The notes: generated by a model from the sequence alone, not told the origin. A stretch of 64,000 bases of DNA from Flaccisagitta enflata (GCA_965153355.1 OZ231127.1:78740001-78804000), one strand, 5' to 3'; shown: positions 45,944 through 62,615, counted from the first letter of the stretch. Numbers and translations are program-made.

Positions 45944-47290
45944 TAGGACAAGATATAAAAACGTACCCATGCGGAGAAGCAACAAAAAAGTAAAAAAACA
46001 TTATCAAGCATCTCGCGCACTGGTACACATTATCATACCTCAGGCCTCATGCAGCGGCGGGGGTTCACATATGGTCATGAACGCACAAACAATAATTAAT
46101 CCGTTTTATAGCTGGATTAGAACCTTTTTTCAAACGTCTACTATACAATTGTAGAATCTTTACGGAAGGAGGCAACCATGTAAATGATATCCATGCACCA
46201 CTATGATGATCACTTACTTCAAAGATATATATCAAGAGCAAAAACGGCGCATGAATTTTGCAAATAAAAGGATTTTAACAACCTAAGAGAGTAAAAGAAA
46301 AATCATTTGAAATAAAACTAATCAACAAAACTTTTGGTCATATTTCATAGCAAACTTCATGCCGAAAATTTGTCATATTCCTTTATGTATGTAAGTGCGA
46401 AAGATTATAGAGAAAGGGAAAGCAGTCGAATATGTACACACGATTAGCGTGTAGCAAACTACCTGGTGCTTTATTTATCTGTTTGGGAGTTTCAGGCTTG
46501 AGTTTGGCATCAGGTTCACCGCCTTAGGGGGGGGGGGAGATTTACACGTGTTTACAGTCAAGGTGAAGAAGGTAGTGAAGGATCATTTCATTCAAACCAC
46601 CAAATTAAATACATTCGCTTCGAACTTTTTACGAATTGTGGAGAAGCCCCGTGTTGTCCAAGGCCAGGTTCGTGTTTCAATAGTTTAAACCCATTGAGAA
46701 TAAACACTATTTGTATACTATTCCTTGCCTAAAGCTTTGGTCGTTCCCGTGCCCTCCGTGGGTCCGCCTGCTGCACCGGGTTGGCCTTGGTGGTGAATGG
46801 TGACTTTTTAATATACGCAAGTTGGCAAATAGAAATTTTGTCGTTATTTTTTTTTTTTTTTTTTGCAAGGCCCGCCCCCAACACCCCCATACATACATGC
46901 ACACACAAACACACATACAACACCCCCACAAGTAAATGGCATTTCGAAAAGGAGAAGAAGAAAAAAAAACAGGTGGTGAGGTGTTAAAGGAGAGGGATTG
47001 AAAAGCGGTACATCAATGGAACAAGCATCATTAGTTTAGTTCATTATAATGATTACAAAAGGCAATTGAGAGAGTCGTTAAAAAGTCGGTAGATCAAAGG
47101 AAAAAACGCCGACATACGCGGCAAAAAGAGAGAAAGAAAGAGGAAAGAAAAAGGGCGGAGTGTGAAGAAAAAGAGAACACGGCGTGAATATAAATTGAGA
47201 GTGAATGTAACAGGGTTAAGAAAATGAGAAAAAGTGCGAAGTTACAAATTTGTAAAGGTGAAAGTGGTGTGAAAAAAAATGAAAATGTAT
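45944..47290. other. non-coding stretch
   Basis: No supported gene. Contains a G9-10 run at 46528 and a T20 run at about 46846. Confidence 0.5.
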
Positions 47291-47297
47291 TTTTTGT

Positions 47298-47477
<180 letters not shown>

Positions 47478-48034
47478 TAAGAGTGAAGGAAAAAAGGTTT
47501 TGAATTCATACGCAAATTTGAACGCAGCATGAAAAGAGAGAAAAAAAAATAGGTTTCCACAAAACATTTGAGTACACGCCGTTGTGTTCACGAGATGAGA
47601 CAATTGAGAGGAAGATACAAATTGTTGATGGGAGGAACAAATGGTGAAGACTAAGATTAGGTCAAATTCTATGAATTTTACACGCGATTCACAATAACAA
47701 CACTCGGTAATGCATATAATGGACATGGTGTAAACAATTGTGTGAACACACTGTGAACACCTAATTCTGCGCAGTTAATGAAATGATTAAAATGGAAACA
47801 AATGAAAGGAAATTGTTACGAGAATTCCTGATAGAAAAGGAATCAGTGCTGCGAACCCAGGAGCAAACGGTGGCCTAACGAATGTTCGTATGTGGCGTTG
47901 TATCTACTATTGTATGTGGTGTTAGCGGAACAACATCCAAAACAACCAAAATAGAGTACGAATCATTACAAGTTAGACTAGGATTTCCTCGCAGAGCCGC
48001 ATTCAATTGAATACTCAACCGATTTTTTCCAGGC

Positions 48035-48340
48035 ATGAGAAAATGTACAATGACGTTCATTTTTCTCGGACTTTTTTTCATACGAGAACGTTTAGACTTG
48101 GTAGATCGTAAAAACTCTTATACACACAATTACCAACAAGAATCGAGTCGCCACATTCATAACGATATCAAAAACAGATATGATCTACTACTAACAGGGG
48201 AGGAAAAACCGTCAGAAAATATGATGAAAAACAGATTTAAGGAAGAAGAAAAAAAAGCCCAGGACTGTAAAAATGCAAGACTTCTTAGACCAGCATTACA
48301 GATAAGAGGGTGGGGTGAGGAAACTTCCACAGTACATTGA
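48035..48340 (+). CDS. candidate small secreted protein (101 aa)
   Basis: An acceptor-like CCGATTTTTTCCAG lies two bases before ATG 48035. The protein begins with a short basic n-region and a hydrophobic core (TMTFIFLGLFFI) typical of a signal peptide, followed by a charged, Asn/Lys/Glu-rich mature part ending ..RGWGEETSTVH. A polyadenylation signal AATAAA stands at 48351, eleven bases after the stop. Frame, signal, acceptor and poly(A) signal agree, but there is no recognised family, so it remains a candidate. Confidence 0.4.
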   Translation: MRKCTMTFIFLGLFFIRERLDLVDRKNSYTHNYQQESSRHIHNDIKNRYDLLLTGEEKPSENMMKNRFKEEEKKAQDCKNARLLRPALQIRGWGEETSTVH

Positions 48341-48350
48341 CTTCTTTTTC

Positions 48351-48356
48351 AATAAA
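48351..48356 (+). terminator. poly(A) signal AATAAA
   Basis: Eleven bases downstream of the stop of the candidate secreted protein. Confidence 0.4.
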
Positions 48357-48430
48357 AAAGTCTAGGTACATTTGCTAAGACGGTTCCCCAGGCCATTTCA
48401 CCAGCGTGACGGGCCGACGGATGTCACGGA

Positions 48431-49010
48431 TGGACTGTGTAGGTGGGTGAAATGGGATAAAGTGGCGTTAGGTGTTTTTTTCCCATCAGGGTGGGATTTA
48501 ATGGACTGTGTAGGTGGGTGAAATGGGATAAAGTGGCGTTAGGTGTTTTTTTCCCATCAGGATGGGATTTGATGGACTGTGTAGGTGGGTGGAGTGGGAT
48601 AAAGTGGTGTTAGGTGTTTTTTTCCCATCAGGGTGGGATTTGATGGACTGTGTAGGTGGGTGGAGTGGGATAAAGTGGTGTTAGGTGTTTTTTTCCCATC
48701 AGGGTGGGATTTGATGGACTGTGTAGGTGGGTGGAGTGGGATAAAGTGGCGTTAGGTGTTTTTTTCCCATCAGGGTGGGATTTGATGGACTGTGTAGGTG
48801 GGTGGAGTGGGATAAAGTGGCGTTAGGTGTTTTTTTCCCATCAGGGTGGGATTTGATGGACTGTGTAGGTGGGTGGAGTGGGATAAAGTGGCGTTAGGCG
48901 GTTTTTTTCCATCAGGGTGGGATTTGATGGACTGTGTAGGTGGGTGGAGTGATATAAAGTGGCGTTAGGCGTTTTTTTTCCATCAGGGTGGGATTTGATG
49001 GACTGTGGGA
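48431..49010 (+). repeat. 71-bp minisatellite, eight units
   Basis: TGGACTGTGTAGGTGGGTG recurs at 48431, 48502, 48573, 48644, 48715, 48786, 48857, 48928 and, partly, 48999: exact 71-base period with a few substitutions and a T-run of variable length. Confidence 0.97.
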
Positions 49011-49038
49011 TAGTGCTTCGCATTGGCGCTCCTTAAGA

Positions 49039-49362
49039 ATGACAGATTCAGAAGAAGTAAAACGTAGCTTTGACGCTTGGACTCGGTACATGACGGACAT
49101 TCGAGCGTCATAAAAGGGAAATATCAACGAGACCAATGAACAGACGATCGATCTTATTTCTTCATACACGATGCAGGACCTCAATTGTCTCCTCGCGCAA
49201 TTTTGTCAAGGGTCAGACGAGATTAAAAAAATAGCACAAAAGGTTGGCGTGTTGAACCTCGGGAGTTTTATCGCAAAATTTGCTTTCCTTTATCAGTTCA
49301 TTGAATGCAATCAACTCGCGCATGGACGAAGAAAATCGCGTGATCGCCATCAAGATCCCTGA
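49039..49362 (+). pseudogene. possible broken small ORF
   Basis: From ATG 49039 the frame reads MTDSEEVKRSFDAWTRYMTD.. to a TAA at 49111, then continues in the same frame without another stop to 49362 (..YTMQDLNCLLAQFCQG..). Composition looks protein-like on both sides of the stop. Could be a decayed gene or the 3' part an exon starting after the TAA. Family not recognised. Confidence 0.25.
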
Positions 49363-49899
49363 TTAGTGATAACGACAAAAGGAAAGAGACCATCGACCAC
49401 ATTCAACCTTCCATATTCATCATCAGATAGTCATTTGTCCTTGATCGTCCTTGATCGTGTTTTCTTGGGCTTTCTGTGACTATTAAAACGGCAAGGAGTT
49501 GGTATAAAAAAGGTAGGTTTCATAAAAGTTTCCAAAAATCGACATCGGTTGAAGAAGTAAAGACAATAACTGAGGAACATAGGATGATTACTGAGAGCTG
49601 AAACATCAATTCCTCAAATTTTAACATCATTCTGCAGATTGGAACTCCAGTAAATGAGTGACGCATCGTGGAACAACTCATTTCTTGCTTAAAAATTACA
49701 CTTTTTTTTTCTTCTTCTTCCCCATTCAAAGAAAACACTCTTTTATTTCAATAGACGGCTTGCATCTCCTGCCTGTACACAATCACATTGAAAAGGGCCC
49801 AAGTGGTCGCCTTTGTTCCTTCCTTATCTTGGCTTCGCATCTGTGTTTCGCGGAACTTGACGAAAGAAGGCTGTTTACGGTCAAAACGTGGCCATTTCT

Positions 49900-50340
49900 C
49901 AGATTGATTCTTTCTTTCTTTCTTCTTTCTTCTTTCTTCTTCTTTCTTCTTTCTTTCCTTCTGTCTTTGTTTCTTTCCTTCTACTTTCCTTCTTCTTTCT
50001 TTCTTCCTTTCTTTTTTTCTTTTATTCTTCCTTTTTTCTTCTTTTCTTCTTTTCTTCTTTACTTTTTTACTTTTACTTTTACTTTTTTACCTCTTTCTTT
50101 TTTTCCTTTTTTCCTTTTTTCCTTTTTTCTTTTTTTCTTTTTTTCTTTTTTTCTTTTTTTCTTTTTTTCTTTTTTTCTTTTTTTCTTTTTTTCTTTTTTT
50201 CTTTTTTTCTGTTTGTCTGTTTGTCTGTTTGTCTGTTTGTCTGTTTTTCTTGTTTTCTTGTTTTCTTTTTTTCTATTCTATTTTTCTATTTTTTTTTTAT
50301 TTTTTTGTTTTTTTTTTTTTTCTATTTTTCTTTTTTTCTT
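49900..50340. repeat. pyrimidine-rich degenerate (TTTC)n/(T7C)n tract
   Basis: TTTC/TTTTTTTC units, with GTCTGTTTGTCTG at 50210-50245. Phe-rich frames are artefacts. Confidence 0.95.
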
Positions 50341-50470
50341 TTTTGATGCGACAAAGCACCTCTATAACTGGCTGTGTCCGTTGGTCGGTCAGTCTGTTGG
50401 TCTGTAACGCATTCGTTCGTTCGACGATCCACACGTCGCACCTTATTGGCCTACTTGGCCTTGTTTTCTT
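50340..50470 (+). repeat. dispersed repeat, GTGCGACAAAGCAC subtype
   Basis: TTTTTGATGCGACAAAGCACC, CTCTATAACTGGC, GTCCGTTGGTCGG, then AACGCATTCGTTCG..ACACGTCGCACC and a tail TTGGCCTTGTT. Nearly identical to the reverse copy at 58061-58181. Confidence 0.75.
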
Positions 50471-50539
50471 TTTTTCTTTTTTTCTTTCTTTCTCTTTTTC
50501 TCTTTTTCTTTTTTTCTCTTTTTCTTTTTTCTCTACACC

Positions 50540-50735
50540 ACGCTTTGTCGGTCCGTTGGTCGGTTGGTCGGTCGGTCGGTCGGTCGGTCGGTTGGTTGAT
50601 CGGTCGGTCGCTTTTTCGACTTTTTTGAGCTTTTTGAGCATATGGCTCCTGCCCAGATACCCTAGTGACCTTCTCCAGCACTGCTCCTGCCCACCCGCAC
50701 GCGACTAGGGTAGCCGTGTATCCGACCCTTTTATC
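50540..50735 (+). repeat. dispersed GTCCGT-hairpin repeat copy
   Basis: CACGCTTTGTCGGTCCGTTGG with (GGTC)n, then ATGGCTCCTGCCC, ACTGCTCCTGCCCACCCG and GCGACTAGGGTAGCCGTGTA tail. The tail runs straight into a T-rich then (TTTC)n tract, suggesting the microsatellite grew from the 3' end. Confidence 0.65.
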
Positions 50736-50764
50736 TTTTTATCATTTTATCTTTTTTTCCTTTT

Positions 50765-51012
<248 letters not shown>

Positions 51013-51224
51013 ATCACAAAATCACGTTTAAGGAGACGATGACCCGCGATAAGGCCAGAAATAGATTTCTCCTTCTTAGAGAAACACAGAATTCTCGGAT
51101 TCTCGATCTCGACAGTTTTTTTTCGGCATTAAAAGGTTACTTGGGCCATTCAAGTTAACCGACCGCGACACGATGCCGATGGCGACACATGCTTTCACCG
51201 AGGAAAACCCATTTCACGGCCTCG

Positions 51225-51495
51225 ACACGGGAAGGGTGTCAGTCACGTGCACGTAACGCTGTAGCCCGTTGTGTCTGTCAGTCCGTCCATCCACCTTCAT
51301 CTGTTGATCAGTCGGTCCATCACACAGTTTTTCTGTTGTTTTTTTTTTTTTTTTTTTTTTGCATTTTCGGTCGTTGATTTTCTTCTTTCGCGTCACTGGC
51401 CCCGCTTAAAGGTTTGGTGAGACTGTTTTATAATTGCCCAGTTCAACCGCACGCGACTAAGGTAAGTTTGGTAACCGTTTATCTCCAGGGTTTTG
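51225..51495 (+). repeat. dispersed GTCCGT-hairpin repeat, diverged copy
   Basis: TCAGTCACGTGCACGTAACG, TGTCAGTCCGTCCATCC, and a T25 run. The tail reads CCCAGTTCAACCGCACGCGACTAAGG. Confidence 0.5.
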
Positions 51496-51750
51496 TGTTC
51501 ATTACAAACTTAAGTGGGAGTGAATGTAACTAAATTGAGCTAGTCTGTCACGATTTCCACAAAAAGAAAATCAACCAAATTGAGCTCAAGTGTGGCGATC
51601 AAAGTGTGGAAAAATAGCAGAACCGTGATGTAAATAAAGAAATGAATAGATTGTGGCAGATGAACAAAATTAATGAGTGTATGGGACTATGGGAGTATTG
51701 AATGAGAGTAGAGTTTATGACATTATCACGTACACAATTCTCGCGTGGCG

Positions 51751-51834
51751 ATGGCGAGAGTGGAAAAGAAATGGGATGCGCCTCCTGCACCCATTCCTAA
51801 ATGGCGTGGGAAGAAACCGTTGCAGCAGAAAAAG
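51751..51834 (+). CDS. candidate first coding exon (28 codons)
   Basis: ATG in a good context (GGCGATGGCG) opens 28 codons beginning MARVEKKWDAPPAPIPKW and ending AAAAAG|GTAATA. Basic, protein-like, slightly GC-richer than flanks. No partner exon found. Weak support. Confidence 0.25.
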
Positions 51835-52014
51835 GTAATACAGCACATACGCAGATGAGGAAAGCAATGAGGAAATGCGAAAGGAAAAAAATCAGCTGAT
51901 AATCAATTAGGTTTTTTTTTTTTCAGTTTGGAAGAAAAGCTATTACTGACGTTTTAGTTACTGATACTGTAGCTATTGGTGTTGTTGTTTTTCTGTCTTC
52001 ATTATTGAAGAGAA

Positions 52015-52015
<1 letters not shown>

Positions 52016-52078
<63 letters not shown>
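52016..52078 (+). repeat. (GA)n microsatellite
   Basis: About 60 bases of GA. Confidence 0.95.
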
Positions 52079-52079
<1 letters not shown>

Positions 52080-52159
52080 AGTGAGTAGACCTAGCAAAAA
52101 AGATAGATAGGCAGAAAGATAGATAGATTATGGACAGAAAGCAGGGAGTCGGAAGAAGT

Positions 52160-52450
52160 GAAAATAGCAGCCAAAAGGCTCTAAGGCCAGGATTTGGGTC
52201 TCTTAGGCCAGGATGTTGGTCTCACACGTCAAAATCTAGGTAACAGAATCCAGAATATAGGTCTATAGGGCCAAAATGATGGACCTTGGACCAGAATTTT
52301 TGTTCTCTAGTCAAATTTGAGCCATTTTGCTTGAATTTGGGCCATTTTGCTTAGATTTGGGCCATTTTGTTTAGATTTGGGCACTATTGCTTGGATTTGG
52401 GCTATTTGGCAAAATTTGGGTTAGAATAGGCCCCAAAGGAGACAAAGCCC
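52160..52450. repeat. degenerate minisatellite, TTGGGCCATTTTGCTT-type units
   Basis: Five adjacent units of about 23 bases (52310-52425) differing by a few bases, preceded by looser TAGGCCAGGAT(T/G)TTGG units. Non-coding. Confidence 0.7.
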
Positions 52451-52723
52451 TGTGGATGGGGCGGGGGGCGGGGTGGGAGATGGATGGAGGGACAGGGGGA
52501 TGGATGGACAGATCAAGACAGATGGACAGATTCCCCCTATATTCTACAGGACTTCGTCCCCTTCGCGGCCGCTGCCCAAACACCGGTATATAGCATATAA
52601 GCGGAAGTGGCGAAAGTCCCCAAGGCGAAAAAATGTGATCCTCTGACGGCGCATTTACTTGTTTACTTTGATCGAGTTCACAACAACAGTCCAAAACTGA
52701 CCCTACTACTCTATATCTCTCAC

Positions 52724-52820
52724 CCACGTTCAAGGAAAACATAACCTCCTGGTCAACACGCGGGGGAGACTTGATCGATTTCAGATGTTCGCGCCTTTTG
52801 ACCAGATTCTCTGACACCAC
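52724..52820 (-). CDS. candidate exon, unidentified
   Basis: Minus strand: an AATAAATAAAG acceptor-like site, 97 bases reading VVSENLVKRREHLKSIKSPP.., donor ACGTGG|GTGAGA. The acceptor lacks a pyrimidine tract. Reported only as a possibility. Confidence 0.22.
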
Positions 52821-52917
52821 CTTTATTTATTTAGACACACACACACTCAAATTCAATCTCACCATCTCGACTCCAATGGGATGGTAGTAATGTTAAGGAA
52901 ACTAACACTAAGGAACG

Positions 52918-54050
52918 AGAGGGGGGGGGGGGTAAGAGTATATCGAGTTTATTTGGATGATCTACAACTAGTCGAGGGGTCAAGCGATAAATAGGAACTG
53001 ACGGTGTACTATATGATATTCCGAGTGAAAGTGAAATCGAACCTCTTCCCCTCCTGACAGAGGAGGGAGTGCGATTCGAAAAGCTTTCCCTGATTGTGAG
53101 TCTCTTGCCGGTGCAAGAAGAATCACCGCGGTGTTGAAACCCTGCGGGGGGGGGGGGGGGAATTGTCGGGGCCTAATGAATGACCACCGACCATCTTTTT
53201 GTACTTTGGCCATTGAAAGATGAAATGTACAACCGGATGTTAACGTGAAGCCACTAACAAACATTCCTCACATTGAGGTGCGACATTTTTTCGGTCGTAA
53301 CGATCAAAGACATTTTTTTTACGTGAAGGTGCAAAAAAAAATCGTTGTATTTCCGTTTACAATTGCCAAGAACAAAAGGCCGACAGATTCGCATACACAG
53401 GAAATGAATGCGTTTTAGTTTTACCGACATAAATTAGTTATAATTAAGGTCAAGATCTATAAAGCATTGCACATACACGCTGTATTTTGTCTAAGCACAC
53501 TGTTTATAAGAACATCAGCCTCAGATTTGGTGAAAAAATAAGAACATTCTAAGAACATGCTGAGGCTCAGATTTTGGCATAAATACATTCTTAAGTACAT
53601 TTTGATATAATTTTTTAAGGAAACTATCAAAAGTTGTACAAAATCCTTTAACCTAAACAATTATTCGACCAATTACCTTTATCATTAACATTTTCTGTAA
53701 TTTTATAACTTGCAAAAACAAAATTTTGCATTAACTGAGAATAGAGGACATTGATTTCATTGATTATAAATAGCTAGCAACTATTATTATGAATCTCCAA
53801 TACTACAAAAATAAGAACATGTTAAGAACGTTTGAGGCTGAAACTGGCTAAAAAATAAAAACGCTGAGCCTCACTTCAAAAAACAGTGTTCTTATAAAAA
53901 ATACGGCGTGTACAACAACGTATCCTAGTACTGATGATAAGTAGCCAAATACTATCCCTTATGCATAGAGTCACAGTCAGCGTCCATCTTTGTTCTGCTT
54001 GTTGTTCTTGTCTGTCTCCATAACAAACACACACAAACAAACACACAAAC
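52918..54050. other. non-coding stretch
   Basis: No gene seen. G-runs at 52921 and 53145. At 53470-53900 the phrases AAGAACAT(T/G)..AAGAAC...GAGGCT recur several times and again at 54480-54870 (GTTCTTA, GAAGCCTT), suggesting a diverged dispersed repeat. Confidence 0.45.
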
Positions 54051-54053
54051 AAA

Positions 54054-54152
<99 letters not shown>

Positions 54153-54153
54153 T
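54020..54153. repeat. (CA)n microsatellite
   Basis: CAAACAAACACACA grading to about 100 bases of CA with one CTCA interruption. Confidence 0.97.
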
Positions 54154-54223
54154 GCATGTCCCTTTTGTTTTGTACAGAGTTGGTAGAGAATAGCAGAATG
54201 GCGATTACTACATCTAAGCTATG

Positions 54224-59265
<5,042 letters not shown>

Positions 59266-59459
59266 CTGGGTGGAAAAAAGAGATTAACTTTTCATTCTGA
59301 TAGGAAAACTTACCCTGTCATAGCCATTGCATTGTCATTGCATTCAAGCTCCAAATCACTTACTCTGTTTTGTAAGGGCTCGTCAATCATTAATCATACT
59401 GATACTCAAAGTAAGCATGAACATTGTCATTGAACAAGGCACCTATAATTCGAGACTTA

Positions 59460-59596
59460 CATTTAGAATGACTCAGAATAACCTAAAATGACATAGTTTA
59501 CTCTTAAATGACTTAAAATGGCTTAAAGAAATAAAATTGATAACAAAAGTAAAAGCGTGACGGACGGACGGACCGACAGACCGACGGACTGACGGA
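59460..59596 (-). repeat. AAATGACTT block with GACGGACGGACC tract
   Basis: Looks like a degraded reversed dispersed repeat together with the AAATGACTTA motif also seen at 2150-2225. Confidence 0.4.
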
Positions 59597-60141
59597 CAAA
59601 GTGATATGCCGGGGTAGGCGGGAGGATGCCATCGTCAAGGGTCCAGGGGTAGAATGCTCAAAGAAGAGGGTGCCTGCCATAAACTCAAAGAGAAGAAAAG
59701 ATCCCTAAGAGCCCGCGGGGAAAGTGTACTGAGGAAGAACCAAACTGGGCAAAAGATACAGTCCTAATCAAGACCCCAAGGCCCCAATGAATATGCCACA
59801 GTCCCCACAGGGGCGGTGGCACGCTTGTCGCTCAATATGGTAATCTAACCTAAGGGGGGGGGGATCCTAAGAATGAAGTCAATCCTAAGGGGAGAGAGGT
59901 GATATCCAAATGGACATCTTGCTCAAGGAGAATGAGACGCCAGGGGAAGGGGAGTGGCCTCTCCCAGATAACAGCCGCACCTTCCTTAAGTAGGCCAAAG
60001 TGGGGAAGATGAAGCCACGGAAGAGGAGGTCCAAGGCAACAGCCAGAGAGAAGGAGAAGGCAGGGTAAAGCCGGCAAGGGAAAGGGAAGGACCCAACCCA
60101 GATATCAGAGAGGGAAAGAAGGGGAAATGCGCGGCACTACA
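59597..60141 (-). repeat. probable LTR of a Ty3/Gypsy-like element (3' LTR remnant)
   Basis: Read on minus it begins TGTAGTGCCGCG and may end ..CCCCGGCA (TG..CA). It is preceded by a polypurine tract GGGGGAGCAAC (60142-60152) and by a short Pol-like tail. C-rich, unlike its neighbours. The far end is uncertain and no second LTR or target duplication was found. Confidence 0.45.
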
Positions 60142-60152
60142 GTTGCTCCCCC

Positions 60153-60209
60153 TCACGCCAAGACGATGTCCTCAGCGTCAAAATAATCAACCCATTCTAA
60201 GACGAACAT
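60153..60209 (-). pseudogene. C-terminal tail of a Ty3/Gypsy-like Pol (fragment)
   Basis: Minus strand reads EWVDYFDAEDIVLA then TGA directly before the polypurine tract, where Gypsy polyproteins end with an acidic ..D.EDV.L motif. An in-frame stop lies a short way upstream, so only this fragment is readable. Confidence 0.4.
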
Positions 60210-61160
60210 GCTCTCCTTCCTATTACTAAATTTCAAAACAACACAATAACACTAGCACATGTGTGCTAAAGAGTGTAAAATGACACGGCATGATAGAAAT
60301 ACGGCCAGCTAATTTTAGGAAAGACGTGAAACATTACTAATGTGAACGTAAAAGCCATGAACCAACCCACAAATGTAAACCCATGACGCTAATATTAGGG
60401 AAGGAATTATCTGATTGTTGGCCCACCGATGCATTTTCTCATGGAGAGTTGATATATGAAGGAGGGGAAGCTAAAAGAAATGCTACATTTCATGGGAAAA
60501 TGCCGGCTCTTGACCAATATTCATAATCAGTGATTCTGGTATGCGTAATGGGATTAAAGTACCATCGAAAGAGGCAGTATTCACAGAGTTTTCTATATAA
60601 TTTGATAATGGGTTTAAAGAAAACCTTTAAAATGGTCTAGTTTGAGAGATATTTGATGGTAGAGTATGATCACTAAGATATAGGGGACGGGAGCCCCTGG
60701 AGGACCCAGTAAGGGGCCCCTAGAGGGACCCAAAATGGCGAAAATAGCAAAAATGACCAAAATTACAAAATTTTTGTTTCTTTTTCATCATCATTCAATA
60801 AAGGAGTAAATTTGCTTTCATGATACTATTATTTGGTGAAGGGGAGCAGTAACGAAGGTAAGGATTCTCTGGGGACCCTATCCCAGGGGCCTAGGGGCTC
60901 TAAAAAATCAAATACGTATAGACACCACTAGAAAACTGAAATTGACATAGATTATGCATTTTTGGAATTGGTTCTGCTAAATTGTTATCAGATGATTAAA
61001 GTTGCTGTCAAGACACTATTGTCTTGTTAATGGGAACAGTAATGATGGTTAACGGCCCTTGGGGACCCCATTCAGGGGGCCCCAGAGACTCGATAAAGCC
61101 ATTTTTATTAAAATCTTTATATTTTTGATAGTTTGATCACACAATTTACATGTATCTATC
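60210..61160. other. non-coding; contains diverged GGGGACCC-rich repeat
   Basis: Phrases GG(A)GCCCCTGGAGGACCC, CTGGGGACCCTATCCCAGGGG and TTGGGGACCCCATTCAGGG at 60690, 60875 and 61050, with similar text (TGGATGGGGTCCCCGGG) at the window's end, 63970, suggest one dispersed repeat. No gene. Confidence 0.45.
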
Positions 61161-61164
61161 AATA

Positions 61165-61400
61165 TTTTTAGTTTCGGACACGTAACTCTATAAGAGGCCT
61201 TTGTTTGTCCTTCGGTCCTTTGGTCTATTGGTCCGTTGGTCCGTTTGTCTGTTGGTAATGATTGAGTCGATAAGTCAATAAGCATTTTGGATACTTTTTG
61301 TGTATGTTTGAGTGTGAGGGGCGGGGAATGGGGTTGGCTGGGGGTTGGACGCCCCCGCCCTGTCTGCAACGATATTGTGATCCCGCGTCACTTGTTACCT
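61165..61400 (+). repeat. dispersed GTCCGT-hairpin repeat, longer subtype
   Basis: T5AG, hairpin AGTTTCG-gaca-CGTAACT with one mismatch (61170-61187), CTATAAGAGGCC, GTCCTTCGGTCC. The body GTGAGGGGCGGGGAATGGGG..CAACGATATTGTGATCCCG is shared with 22912-23360. Confidence 0.7.
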
Positions 61401-61662
61401 CAACCGTAATCTATTACCTCATTATATTTTTGATTGCTCTATTGATTGTTTAATTGATTGAATGATTGATTTTGATCATGTCAATGCTATGCGACTGTAT
61501 TTGACAATTTTTGGTTGGTAGGTCAGTCAGTCAGTCGGCGGGTTGTTCCATTTACTACAAAGTTTTTAAAAGTCTTTCCTAGAGAAGTCTAAGGTTCCCT
61601 CATCTATTTGTTCATTCATTCATTCACATTCTGATTTCACTGTGTGCACGTGACTTATGACT

Positions 61663-61790
61663 AGGGATGTGGAAGCGGTCAATTTTTGTGCCGCTTCCAC
61701 CGCTTCCGCTTCCGCTTCCATTTTGTAGTACAAATACTAGTAGCTATCCCATCCTCCAAAATGGAAGCGGTCAATCGCTTCCACATCCCT
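61663..61790. mobile_element. 128-bp MITE-like element
   Basis: Ends are perfect inverted repeats (AGGGATGTGGAAGCG / CGCTTCCACATCCCT; 16 with a flanking T/A). Inside, the GGAAGCG motif repeats four to five times in both orientations. No clear target duplication beyond a possible ACT. Confidence 0.75.
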
Positions 61791-61918
61791 ACTTATTAGC
61801 CTGTACTGAAATGACTAAAACCAAAAAAATCGACATTCTACGAGCAGTTCATGTTGTGGAGCTGTCTTGGGCTTCTATTTTCATCATTTTCAGCTTCAAA
61901 AGTTTACATCTTGCTTTT

Positions 61919-62319
61919 CGCGCCTTACCTTGAACTTCCCATGGGTCAATAGAAAACGAAGAATTTCAAATTGCTTAAATCAAAATTTTGACTGCAGATT
62001 TGAAATCTGCATGAAAAACTGTCTGTTGAAAGTGCTTTTCTTTTTTCAAAACTTCTTCGGGATCATTATCAAAATCCACGCTTAAGATTTTTAAAGAAGG
62101 TAAGTTCAACGATTTTAAGAAGAAATTAAAAGGAAAGGTATGTTCCGCGATATTTGACAGCACTTTTGACCACCTTCTAATTGGAATATCAAAAAAAGGA
62201 AAACACTTTCAATTAACAGTTTCTTCTGCAGATTCCAAATCTGCAGTCAGAATTGGAAGTTGAGAACTTTGAAATTTTGGATTTCCTATAGGGGTAGGGT
62301 TTATAGAAGGTAAGGCGCG
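61919..62319. mobile_element. 401-bp foldback element
   Basis: Terminal repeats CGCGCCTTACCTT/AAGGTAAGGCGCG are perfect. The arms stay complementary inward for about 130 bases at roughly 75% (GACTGCAGATTTG.AATCTGCA, TTGAAAGTG.TTTTC). No coding frame. Target duplication not evident. Confidence 0.78.
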
Positions 62320-62477
62320 GCCACCTCAAAGTAGAATTTTAAAGCCAATATTGATTTCAATAGAAGCCTGAGACAGTCCCACATCATGATCTGCTCGTAA
62401 AATGTTTATTTTATTGCTTTTTGTCATTTAGGTACAAGCTACTACTTATGACAGTTGTCTTTATGGACTGATGAATA

Positions 62478-62615
62478 AACAAGGCCGGATAAATGGCAAT
62501 CCAGTCACGGATGGATGGGCAGGAGCAGTAATGCAAATACCGCTCAGAATTCAAAAATGTTCCTTACCGACCGACTCGGCAAGTTCTGGAGTCGCGTGTC
62601 CGCGACTAAAAGCAA
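62478..62615 (-). repeat. dispersed GTCCGT-hairpin repeat, short reversed copy
   Basis: Reversed: AACAAGGCCGGATAAATGGC, GGGCAGGAGCAGTAATGC, CCGACTCGGCAAGTTCTGG, hairpin AGTCGCG-tgtc-CGCGACT (62590-62607), AAAAGC. Lacks the long GGACGGAC tract. A second end-like piece (GGATGGACAGACAGACTG..AGTCCGCGACTAAAAAG) follows at 62715-62790. Confidence 0.75.
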
